Part shown: one piece after another, positions 27,601-34,778 of the stretch | Layout of the letters: every line of letters starts with the position of its first letter | Position numbering within the stretch: the first letter of the stretch is position 1 | Assembly: GCA_946479785.1 (NCBI GenBank) | Contig: CAMLHQ010000012.1 | Location: 1-54,526 of the forward strand | Direction of reading: 5' to 3' | From: an uncultured Nitrospira sp. | Lineage (GTDB): Bacteria > Nitrospirota > Nitrospiria > Nitrospirales > Nitrospiraceae | Length of the DNA: 54,526 nt | Position numbers and translations under genes: made by a program | The notes under the pieces: generated by a model | Seen by the model: the letters and a program-made list of their open reading frames with translations, nothing else | Database searches by the model: none | What the model was told of the DNA's origin: nothing

Positions 27601-28062
27601 CTGGAGTCGTCCACCGAGACCGTTGGAACCGATGCAGATATGCCGTTCAAAGACACGCCGACACAGCCCGCGGTCGAGCAGAAAATCCTGTTGATCGACG
27701 ATTCATTGAGTATCAGAAAGTTCGTGGGACGCATGCTGGAAACGGCGGGCTATGAAGTGGATACCGCGGTGGACGGCGAAGAAGGACTCCGCAAAGCCTC
27801 GGCGAAGAACTATCGGCTGATCTTGACGGACCTCGAAATGCCCAAGTTGAACGGATATGAAGTCATTCAGGCGTTGCGCAGCAGGCCGCAGACCCAGCAG
27901 ACGCCGATCATCGTCATGACGACGCGCGCCGGCGATAAACACCGCCAGATGGCTCTGAACGTCGGCGCCAGCTCCTATATCGCCAAGCCGGTAGAAGAGC
28001 GGGCGTTGATCCAAGAACTCGAACGTTGGATCGGACAAGAATCGGCTTCGCGAAAAGCGTAG
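24664..28062 (+). CDS. cheA: Hybrid chemotaxis histidine kinase CheA with three Hpt domains and a receiver
   Basis: A ChpA-like kinase of 1132 residues. Three Hpt domains carry histidines at H50 (WAHKVRGAAG, divergent), H198 (TAHTLKGSAHT) and H378 (TAHTLKGSAYT); the second and third are near-duplicates and each begins with YFAPEA. Then a dimerisation domain (about 505-665, LERLLNLVGELVIGR), the ATPase domain (LVHLVRNAVYHGIE, VEDDGAGLD, GRGVGMDVVKRVIE), a CheW-like domain (about 840-985) and a receiver (about 1008-1125) with phospho-acceptor D1056 in LILTDLEMPKLNG. All catalytic features look intact. It lies 50 bp after the receptor gene. Confidence 0.95.
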   Translation: MSSELDRQGLLDIFVMEAAEALAALSSAVSPSGDALPSPQELQNQYVWAHKVRGAAGIYGFAGLALLGELLETTLEQSTDIDPVLWPKTVGALRGMVEAFQSQLEIVKQGGQEDLSVSAHWKRELAALLPASSNVGSSEGGSDVLPSDYLVPTIDAEVLSYFAPEADEYLQTLEVLANRLRESPSDAETIQALYRTAHTLKGSAHTIGFKVIGDIAHPVEACMIAVRDGQIPVSTALLATIGEAVSVIRLLIRRDDSKLAQLQHDVPDVTNTLQQIQNGQPVGAPPVTVALAQEKPALQVSTAVLEPPVETSQASAASAEVSTQLTDEYLMPKLDPEVLSYFAPEAQEYLESLEAQLLRLEKEPQNPELINQLFRTAHTLKGSAYTVGFQSIGDMTHYVEDFMGGVREGRVKVQPGHTDVLLRSVDVVRLLMRRDPTLTGTVRQRFAAAMKGLKQLEQLTAGETAAKTATVQSVPTAPVTETRDQQEPEQAKAKDAGSEDREVIRVSRDRLERLLNLVGELVIGRGRLEQRLRVLEQLSQQVLACKVRLTDSVRSFEEKHTFTLPTSTGSSTDQAKAGSAAAAFTGLHDFGGLEFDKYDDFNILARRISEVTADISESMTQLSGSIRRSHEDMSHLQQLTLGMRDEIARARMVPIGTPFTRFRRATREMARATGKEVTLVTSGEHTEVDTGVVERLVDPLVHLVRNAVYHGIEPAALRVSKGKPAAGTIYLHASHRGNAVLIEVEDDGAGLDIDKIRAKALERGLVRSDVAKNLPEAEAIKFIFMPGFSTADQVGDQAGRGVGMDVVKRVIESMNGHIDVESVRGVGTKFTLHLPLTLLIATALMVRSGEERYGIPLPSVREVTMLTASSLQQMGERSLLQIGDEAIDVQPLRQLMYRGGSGGIEVGKPVVIVRTGAGPIGLAVDELLGRQEIVIKPIGSLKSLERSCFGGATIDPEGRVVLVLDPARLVSGGEKIVAPLESSTETVGTDADMPFKDTPTQPAVEQKILLIDDSLSIRKFVGRMLETAGYEVDTAVDGEEGLRKASAKNYRLILTDLEMPKLNGYEVIQALRSRPQTQQTPIIVMTTRAGDKHRQMALNVGASSYIAKPVEERALIQELERWIGQESASRKA

Positions 28063-28116
28063 CTGCTTGATCGATAGATACATCATCGACTCAGCTGAAA
28101 CGGAACCGATGTTCTT

Positions 28117-28599
28117 ATGAGTTTGCGAGGGCACCACAAGGCGACGACTGCCACCGTGCAGACGGCCAGCCTTCTGGTCGTGCGATTCGGCAAGAACCTC
28201 TATGGCTTGCCGTCCGCGGGAGTCAGAGGCGTCTTTACCCGTGAGGAAGTGGGCAGCGGGCATACAGTCACGGCTGTCGGTATTACCTACCATGACGTGG
28301 ATTTGGCCGGTCGGCTTGTGACCGCGCTTGATCTTTCGCATCCGGACATGCGAGTCGTGCTCTATTCCAACGGCCAGACTCACGGAGTCGTTTGCGTCGA
28401 AGAAGTCATCGGCATGATCGAGGTCGAACGGGCGGAATGCAGGCCTTTGCCGCCGCAGTTCCGTCGGGACGAACGTGTGTGGATATCGGGGACGACTTTT
28501 TATCAGGAACGACTGGTCCTGATTCTCAGTCCTGAATGGATTTTGGGCGAACTCGGGGAAGTGGTAGCTGCAGGTGCCAAAGTTCTTTCGCAATCTTGA
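28117..28599 (+). CDS. Divergent CheW-like protein 1
   Basis: A 160-residue CheW-fold protein: SLLVVRFGKNLYGLPSAGVRGVF at the N-terminus after a 17-residue tail, LVTALDLSHP and GVVCVEEVIGMIEVE. It lacks the NLRG motif and the usual promotion of 'VPxxPxxIxG', so it may not contact a receptor as normal CheW does. It begins 54 bp after cheA and is followed within 8 bp by a second such protein. Comparable second and third CheW-like genes occur in Pil/Chp-type clusters. Confidence 0.75.
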   Translation: MSLRGHHKATTATVQTASLLVVRFGKNLYGLPSAGVRGVFTREEVGSGHTVTAVGITYHDVDLAGRLVTALDLSHPDMRVVLYSNGQTHGVVCVEEVIGMIEVERAECRPLPPQFRRDERVWISGTTFYQERLVLILSPEWILGELGEVVAAGAKVLSQS

Positions 28600-28607
28600 G
28601 GTGAACA

Positions 28608-29075
28608 GTGCTACGAGCTGCGCGTCAACAAGAACAGGCGGTCACTGCGAAGCGTTCATGGAACGTCGTGGTGTTTTCTATCGGGGGAATGAAGCTCGCG
28701 GCGAGGACCGAAGATGTCGGCGGTGTGGCTCCATGGATCGATACGGTGCCGGTTCCCAGCCGTACGCCGTTTGTAGAGGCGATGCTCGCACGCGAAAAAG
28801 ATGTCATGCCGGTCTATGATTTGGCTACGCGACTCCATCGGGAGCCGGAAGGCGATACGTTGCTGTGCTTGGTGGCCCGCCACGTCGATGGCCCGATGGC
28901 GATTTGTATTGATGCGGTGATTCCTTCCCTTCACAACGTCGAGGTCGGCCAGATCGTTCCGAGCAAACACTTGGATCTCGAAACTCTCGGGAGTTTCGCG
29001 GACGACGGACAGGACATCGACATTGTGGCGCTGCAGCGGTTAGGCCATAGCCGGCAAGACAGCATGCATTCGTAA
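28608..29075 (+). CDS. Divergent CheW-like protein 2
   Basis: A 155-residue protein with a GTG start. The CheW-like core starts at WNVVVFSIGGMKLAARTEDV, continues with IDTVPVPSRTPFVEAMLAREKDVMPVYDLATRL and ICIDAVIPSL. As in the preceding protein the receptor-contact motif is altered: TPFVEAMLA stands where SPFIKGVVN-like sequence is usual. It ends in a short polar tail. Placed between CheW-like 1 and a receiver-coiled-coil gene, it probably belongs to the same signalling arrays. Family level is fairly sure; the role is inferred. Confidence 0.7.
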   Translation: MLRAARQQEQAVTAKRSWNVVVFSIGGMKLAARTEDVGGVAPWIDTVPVPSRTPFVEAMLAREKDVMPVYDLATRLHREPEGDTLLCLVARHVDGPMAICIDAVIPSLHNVEVGQIVPSKHLDLETLGSFADDGQDIDIVALQRLGHSRQDSMHS

Positions 29076-29101
29076 GTAGGAAGTGAAAGGGATCGCACAT
29101 C

Positions 29102-30292
29102 ATGCCGAAAGTGCTTGTGGCAGACGATAGCATCGCCGTACGCAAAGTTGCCGAACGGCTGTTAATGGAGGCCGGAATGGGCGTGGCATTGGCGGCTAAC
29201 GGCGAGGAAGCATTGGCGTTCTTGGCGAAAGAGGTTCCAGACTTGATCGTGTCCGATGTCATCATGCCGGATAAGAGCGGATACGAAGTCTGCGCGTTTG
29301 TGCGGGCGCAGGCGGCTCTGGCGAATACGCCCGTGTTACTTATCTCCGGAATCGTGAACGACGAAGTGACGAAGCAAGCGGAATCATGTCATGCGGACGG
29401 TGTCTTGAAGAAGCCATTTCAAGGGACGTCTCTTAAGGACCGCGTACTTGAACTGCTTGCGAAGAAGCAAAGCCCGCCCACGGCTGCGCCGACCAAACAG
29501 CCGAGTCAGCCCGTGCCGCAAGCGGATGCAGGACAGGTCATGCGCGTCGGAGACGAGCAGTTGGAGGTCTATCGCCAGGCCGCCGTGAAGCTCAAACAGG
29601 TCGAAGAAGAACTTCAAAGAGAGCGTCTGCAATCTGCACAATTGACTCAACGCATTGCGCAGTTCGAGAGCCAGTCGGTTGAGCAGGTTGCACAGGCGAA
29701 GAAGGCCGCCTTGGAATTGGCAGCCATGACACAGCGCGTGAAAGAGCTTGAGAATTTGCTGAAGCAAGAGCGAGAACAGTTTGCGCAGATCAAGAAGCAG
29801 GCAGCCGATCTCCAGAGCCTGGCGGTTCGTGCACAGGAACTGGAAGCAGTATTGCTGAAAGAACGCACTCAGGCAGCACAGCTAACGCAACGCATGAATG
29901 AGATGCAGAAGGCCGTCGGCCGTGTGCAAGAACTCGAGGCTGCCTTGAATGCCGAACGGCAGGCCGCTACGCAGCTCGTTCAGCAGATGACAGCGATGGA
30001 AAAGGCCGTAGCCCGCTCGCAGGAATTGGCGCAACAGTTTGCGCGCGAACAGCAGCGGGTGGAAGAGCTGACTCGGCGGTTGTCCGAAACCGAGAGCGGC
30101 GGCAGCAAAGCGAAGGAGGTTCAGGAGCTCCTGGAAACGGAACGGGAACGCAACGCCGTCTTGGCCCGCCGTGTTTCGGAAACGGAGCAAGCCGCGCAGC
30201 AAGCCACCAAGCGATTTGAAGAGATGGCCAAGAAGCTGGGCGAGATTGCGGGCTTGGCGTCCCAGCTGGGGAATGGGTCCAAACGCTCCTAA
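29102..30292 (+). CDS. Receiver domain fused to a long coiled coil
   Basis: A 396-residue protein. Residues 1-122 are a receiver with acidic pair D8/D9, phospho-acceptor D52 in LIVSDVIMPDKSGYE and lysine in GVLKKPFQG. A Pro/Ala/Gln linker (about 125-150) leads to an almost uninterrupted heptad-rich coiled coil (about 155-385) rich in Gln, Glu and Lys with internal repeats of the form 'RVQELEAxLxxERQxAxQLxQ'. The receiver-plus-coiled-coil layout recalls FrzS of Myxococcus, a polarity-linked motility regulator, but this is architectural analogy only. It is a good candidate phospho-dependent scaffold for the cluster. Confidence 0.8.
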   Translation: MPKVLVADDSIAVRKVAERLLMEAGMGVALAANGEEALAFLAKEVPDLIVSDVIMPDKSGYEVCAFVRAQAALANTPVLLISGIVNDEVTKQAESCHADGVLKKPFQGTSLKDRVLELLAKKQSPPTAAPTKQPSQPVPQADAGQVMRVGDEQLEVYRQAAVKLKQVEEELQRERLQSAQLTQRIAQFESQSVEQVAQAKKAALELAAMTQRVKELENLLKQEREQFAQIKKQAADLQSLAVRAQELEAVLLKERTQAAQLTQRMNEMQKAVGRVQELEAALNAERQAATQLVQQMTAMEKAVARSQELAQQFAREQQRVEELTRRLSETESGGSKAKEVQELLETERERNAVLARRVSETEQAAQQATKRFEEMAKKLGEIAGLASQLGNGSKRS

Positions 30293-30439
30293 GCGTCTGC
30301 GCTCGTCATTTTAGGGGCGACGGCGGCATGCGAGATATCGAATCCTTCCGCCGGCCCGGCTCTCCTCCTGTACATACCCTGTAGAGCCTTCGAGTGACCG
30401 CTCGGATGGCGAGGTCCGCAAGGGTGAGGGATTGGATTC

Positions 30440-31366
30440 ATGTCGGGCGACACATCAGATGAATTTCAAAAAGAACTCGTTGATCTCTTCGTTCAAGAAG
30501 CCCAGGAATGGCTGCAGAACATTCATGTGGCGCTTGACGAACTGCAGCAAGGGCCACCGCCGGAACGCCATGCTGCATTAATCGGTACACTGACCGCGGG
30601 CGTCACCAACCTGGGCGGATCTGCCGCGACCATTAATCTCCCCGACGTGGAACAGGCAAGTTTTGCCGCGCTCCCGCTTATCGAGGCCATCAAAGATCCG
30701 ACAAAATCGTTTTCCGTTCAAGATTTTCTTTCCCTCTGCAAGCAGCTGGGGCAAATCCATACGGCTTTGTCGAACGCGACCGGCGTGACCTTTGAAGCGG
30801 AAGCTGAAGCGGTCGAGGCCGCGCCCGGATTGTCACCGGGGGAATTTCTCGAAACGCTGCGGTTGCTCCAGCAGAAGCAGGGTACCGTCGCACCGTCGGA
30901 ACGGAATCTCATCAAGACCATGATCGATCAAATGGAAGGGCAAGTGCAGGCCGGTGTACAGCAGGTGGGCGCCGATGTCATTCAAGGATATTTGGACCGG
31001 ATGTCGGAATCGGAAGAAGCTTTCGTCCAGGTGGTCGAGACTCAGATGCCAACCTTGACAGCCAAGCTCTCCAGCTTAGCGGACGCTGCGACTCTTTCGG
31101 GCGGTTCACTGGAAGCTTGGCTTCAGGACGTAACACAGTTGAGGGCCGAAGCGCAGCAAGTCAATGCGACGCCGGCCATGACGTTTTTTGGCGGATTACA
31201 AAGCCTTCTCTCGGTGGTCGCAGAGCGTCGCGTGCGTCTCGCTGCTGCCCGAGTGCAGGCGATCACGGCCCGTCTTGGCGTCATCAGAGGGCTTATTCAT
31301 CAATGGGTGGAGCGGGGACGGGCTGAACGGGCGGCGATCGGCCAGGCGCTTCCGGCACATCGGTAG
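30440..31366 (+). CDS. Hpt-fold protein lacking the phospho-histidine
   Basis: A 308-residue cytosolic helical protein. Residues 8-80 align by eye with the Hpt domains of the neighbouring CheA (LVDLFVQEAQEWLQNIHVAL, then TNLGGSAATINLPDVEQ versus HTLKGSAHTIG...): the phospho-accepting histidine is replaced by T56 and the lysine by glycine. The rest (about 130-308) is helical and ends FFGGLQSLLSVVAERRVRLA and WVERGRAERAAIGQALP. The whole protein is homologous to the C-terminal half of the next gene product. It cannot act as a classical phosphotransfer protein; docking or inhibition is inferred. Confidence 0.75.
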   Translation: MSGDTSDEFQKELVDLFVQEAQEWLQNIHVALDELQQGPPPERHAALIGTLTAGVTNLGGSAATINLPDVEQASFAALPLIEAIKDPTKSFSVQDFLSLCKQLGQIHTALSNATGVTFEAEAEAVEAAPGLSPGEFLETLRLLQQKQGTVAPSERNLIKTMIDQMEGQVQAGVQQVGADVIQGYLDRMSESEEAFVQVVETQMPTLTAKLSSLADAATLSGGSLEAWLQDVTQLRAEAQQVNATPAMTFFGGLQSLLSVVAERRVRLAAARVQAITARLGVIRGLIHQWVERGRAERAAIGQALPAHR

Positions 31367-31463
31367 CGGCGACATCTCCCGCTCTGTCTTGACATGCCCC
31401 GCCGTCGATCGCATGCTGAAGTGGGGATCGGGAAGACAACGGGCCTTGCGACCAACACGAGAC

Positions 31464-33560
31464 ATGGAAGAACGACGAACCACAGATCTGTACCGTCGGG
31501 CTGAGGAACATCTGACATCCATTGCGTCGGCGATCCAGCGTCAAGATCGAATCGATCTGGAAGGTCTCTCAGCCTTGGCGACGGAAATTGCCGATTCGGT
31601 GGGGCACGACGATCAGTTGGTCGTGCAGGCCTTGGCCGGGCCCAGCGGATCCACGCTCATTACGAACTTGATCAACGTGAGCATTCTCGCCACGAAGGTG
31701 GGCGTCGGGTTGGGCTACCACGGACAGGAGCTTCGCCGTCTGTCGCTGTCGGGACTCGTTCATGATATCGGATTGTTTGCCGTGCCCCAGTCGGTTGTCA
31801 CGAAATCGGGCCGGCTCACTCGAGAAGAGCGGACCTTGATCGAGCAGCATCCGGAGCTGGGTTATCAATTGGTACGCAAGCTGGGTCAAGAATGGGATTG
31901 GTTGGCCCTAGTCGTTCGCCAAGCCCACGAACGATGGAATGGGCAGGGCTATCCCAACCGGTTGAAAGGCCGCGACATTCATGAGTTGGCTCAGATCATC
32001 GGAGCCGTGGATGTATTTGACGCGCTCGTGACCCCGCGTCCCTATCGACGCCGATTCTTCCCTCATGAAGCGGTGAGAGAATTGTTGGTGGTCGAGCGGT
32101 TGGCCTTTCCTCGTGAGATCGTCAAAGCGTTGGTTGAGCAACTGTCCGCCTATCCGCTGGGAACGTTGGTGCGATTGACGACCGGCGAAGTGGGGACGGT
32201 GGTCGGAATCAATAGGCAGTTCCCGCTGCGGCCAATCGTTGAAGTCGAGGCAGGAGCGGTTCAGGGGACGAGTCAGCAAACCCGTGAGCTGGATCTCAGT
32301 CTGTCGCCGCTTGTCTCCATTATTGAAACCATCGAATCTCCGGCCGGTGCGCGGGTGCCGTTTCCGACCGGGATTTCAGCGGATCGACGGTCGAAGGCTA
32401 TACCAACGGTCTCGGATCAATTCTCCTCGTTGCTAGAAAGTTTGGACGCCTTGGCCTCTGCGATTCAGGGTGTGGTCGAATCGAGGACAACGGCTATACC
32501 GCAAGGAGCCAGCGATGGTGAGCTGCAGGCGGAACAGTGGACCTCCAGCCGTTCGATCGCGCAGGATGTGGTCGATGCCAGTTTCGAGAAGGAAGTAATC
32601 GGGCTCTTTGCGCTTGAAGCGCATGAGTGGCTGGCACAAATCCATACGGCGCTGAAGCGGCTCGGTGAAGGAGCCAATGGGACGACCAGGCCCAAACTGT
32701 ACGGGATCATGCTACAGGGACTGACCAACCTCGCACGATCCGCGGCGACTGTGCATCTTACGTCAATTGAAGATATGGCCACAGGCCTGTTGCCTATCGT
32801 CCATGATGTGGGGCGGCAGGAGCCGCGGGTGATGGCCGCCGCGCTGGTATCACTGCGTGCCGGACTCGATCGGATCACGGCCGCCGTGCGTCACGCCGAG
32901 GGGGCTCAGGCCGCTGAAGAATCGTTTGTGCCATTCGCGGAAGCGGGGACAAAGGATCACACGGCTAAGACCGTGTTACTTCCGGAGCCGATTGCGCCGG
33001 CCAGTGCTCCCATCGCCACGATGCCGGCTGCATCCGGCGCATTGTTACTCAACGCCCTGCGCGATCTCCAGCATGTGCGGTCGCGATCGGTGCAGCCGGC
33101 TCGTGACGTGTTGGAAGCCGTGATTCATCGAGCCGAACAAGAACCGGGAGATATCACTGTCGATGAGATTCGGCGCATTTTGGAAGACCTGGATCGAATG
33201 GACGAGCGATTCGTGGAAGAAGTCAACAAACGGGTCCCCGCAATAAGCCACATACTTGCCGATCTTCGAAAAGACGGTGCGACGGATTTTGTCACAGCTT
33301 CCCAGCTCGATCCCGTCATTCAGCACGTCGAGGCGCTGCATGACGCCTCTGCGTCGGTGCAAGCGGGTATGATCACCATGTTTCTCCAAGGACTTCGATC
33401 ATTCTTAATGGTTGCGGCCTATCGAAAGGCTGCGACGCTACCTCAGCGGTTGGCCACGGTCGAAACCAGGATACAGGCCTTGGTTCCCATGGCAGAGCAG
33501 TGGGTCAGTATTGGCCGTGTCGAACGAGCGGCGATTTCGGAGATTCTCCCCAGCACCTAG
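31464..33560 (+). CDS. HD-GYP-type protein with C-terminal pseudo-Hpt module
   Basis: Cytosolic protein of about 698 residues. The HD-GYP-like domain (about 60-220) reads LVHDIGLFAVP (H100/D101), EQHPELGYQLV (H129), QAHERWNGQGYPNRLKG (GYP 162-164) and VDVFDALVTPRPYR (D183). HD-GYP enzymes hydrolyse c-di-GMP. Three usually conserved positions differ: N for the N-terminal ligand histidine, L for K after HDIG, and A for the first H of HHE. Residues about 370-698 copy the preceding 308-residue protein, again with threonine (T421) in place of the phospho-histidine. The frame is open to 31188, but that overlaps the previous gene; 31464 (or 31413) is the likelier start. Confidence 0.8.
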   Translation: MEERRTTDLYRRAEEHLTSIASAIQRQDRIDLEGLSALATEIADSVGHDDQLVVQALAGPSGSTLITNLINVSILATKVGVGLGYHGQELRRLSLSGLVHDIGLFAVPQSVVTKSGRLTREERTLIEQHPELGYQLVRKLGQEWDWLALVVRQAHERWNGQGYPNRLKGRDIHELAQIIGAVDVFDALVTPRPYRRRFFPHEAVRELLVVERLAFPREIVKALVEQLSAYPLGTLVRLTTGEVGTVVGINRQFPLRPIVEVEAGAVQGTSQQTRELDLSLSPLVSIIETIESPAGARVPFPTGISADRRSKAIPTVSDQFSSLLESLDALASAIQGVVESRTTAIPQGASDGELQAEQWTSSRSIAQDVVDASFEKEVIGLFALEAHEWLAQIHTALKRLGEGANGTTRPKLYGIMLQGLTNLARSAATVHLTSIEDMATGLLPIVHDVGRQEPRVMAAALVSLRAGLDRITAAVRHAEGAQAAEESFVPFAEAGTKDHTAKTVLLPEPIAPASAPIATMPAASGALLLNALRDLQHVRSRSVQPARDVLEAVIHRAEQEPGDITVDEIRRILEDLDRMDERFVEEVNKRVPAISHILADLRKDGATDFVTASQLDPVIQHVEALHDASASVQAGMITMFLQGLRSFLMVAAYRKAATLPQRLATVETRIQALVPMAEQWVSIGRVERAAISEILPST

Positions 33561-34232
33561 CCGATGTGATACAGCGATGAACCCTGACATTCCGCTCGTC
33601 GGTGAAGAGCTATAACAACGTTCTTCTGCAGTTGCCTGCCTCCTTATTTGGCACATTGTTCACTGTTCTCGCCAATCATTACTTCTATTTGTTGTTGTGC
33701 TCCGCTCTTTAACGGGTGTAAGCGCCTGCTCCGGAAATGATTTTGAAAAGGCATCTTCTTGAAATATAAGGGATGTGACTGCCTACTCGTTGAGCAACCC
33801 GCCAACTATTGCACCATATGAAGTCATTGCGACTCCATCCACATGTTTGTCCACATGTGATGCACATCTTTTGTGGACAGCGCGCTTCAATGCGTCGTGA
33901 CGAGAAATGATTTTCGTCTGCAACATCATATTGATTGGAGGATACAGGATGGAGAGCGCTTGTGCCGCATGACGTTTTTCTTTCATGCATCAATTTTTCT
34001 GCAGTGGAATGGACAACGAAGTGAGATGACGATGAAATGCCATACCGATTCGAACGAATCGCATTCTCATCAACGAAACCGCTGTGTGTACATGCCGATT
34101 CCGCAAGCGAAGGATCGGCGTCAGGGTGAAGAGCGGACTCCACAAGTTAAGCGATGTCTCATCGAGAACAACAATGCTATTATGCTGCCTCCACATAGCT
34201 GATCGTGCCAAGAGTGTACGCAGGAGACGGCA
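33561..34232. other. A+T-richer 672-bp stretch without a sure gene
   Basis: No recognisable gene. At 33835-33880 there are three TCCACA-containing words (two direct, 12 bp apart, one inverted). A possible small frame lies at 34026-34202. Base composition is clearly lower in G+C than the flanking genes, as often seen in regulatory or decayed DNA. Confidence 0.45.
34026..34202 (+). CDS. Possible small protein (58 aa)
   Basis: MTMKCHTDSNESHSHQRNRC begins a 58-residue frame with a GAAGTGAG just before the ATG. The product is His-, Asn- and Arg-rich with no membrane segment or known motif. It lies 30 bp before the next gene. Coding nature is doubtful; it may be chance. Confidence 0.22.
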   Translation: MTMKCHTDSNESHSHQRNRCVYMPIPQAKDRRQGEERTPQVKRCLIENNNAIMLPPHS

Positions 34233-34754
34233 GTGTCCAAGCTCGTGAAGGGGTGGCGTGATGAAGATATCAAGACTCAAGCGCGCCATTACGTTCGAAC
34301 CTATATTCTGCTTCCTTCCGGCCTCTTAGGGCTCATCTGTATGCTCGGAGGAATCGGGACACTCGGGTATCAACTCATCGCGTCGAGCACCTACACCTGG
34401 ACCACGTTCACGACAAGTTCCGGACTGTTGCTCATCGGCGGCCTCTGTGGCTGGGTCCAAACCAGGTACCATCGCTATCTGTTCGAGACCGTACCCGCAG
34501 TGTTTGCAGCGCGGATGCGCAGCGCAGTGCAGCGAACACAACGAAAAGCGAAGGCGGCGCCGGCGATTCCTGCGATCGAGCATCCAGGCCGTAAATTGGT
34601 TCCGGTTGCCTATGTGACGGGGAGTGCCTTGCTGCTGGCCAGTTCTGCTTGGGCAATCTCCTATGGGTCGATGGACGCCCTTCCGGCGATTCTGATGCCG
34701 TGGGCCGGGTTCTATTGGGGAAAACTGTTTTTCTGGCGTGGCGTGGTCAACTGA
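34233..34754 (+). CDS. Membrane protein of unknown function
   Basis: A 173-residue protein with a GTG start preceded by AGGAGACGG. Four hydrophobic segments (about 26-48, 58-78, 120-140 and 145-170) with a basic loop between the second and third (about 90-115: ARMRSAVQRTQRKAKAAP) suggest a four-helix inner-membrane protein with cytosolic loop. No family recognised. It is convergent with the lpxD-acpP-fabF block. Confidence 0.65.
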   Translation: MSKLVKGWRDEDIKTQARHYVRTYILLPSGLLGLICMLGGIGTLGYQLIASSTYTWTTFTTSSGLLLIGGLCGWVQTRYHRYLFETVPAVFAARMRSAVQRTQRKAKAAPAIPAIEHPGRKLVPVAYVTGSALLLASSAWAISYGSMDALPAILMPWAGFYWGKLFFWRGVVN

Positions 34755-34778
34755 GTGATTGCGACCGATAGGTCTCGT

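Noticed and set aside
31188..31463. N-terminal extension of the HD-GYP-type gene
   Set aside because: It overlaps the preceding gene by 179 bases in another frame and its sequence has no domain character; later ATGs at 31413 or 31464 are better.
33651..33666. TGGCAC resembling a sigma-54 -24 box in the gap after the HD-GYP gene
   Set aside because: The -12 position reads TCAC instead of TTGC at the required spacing.
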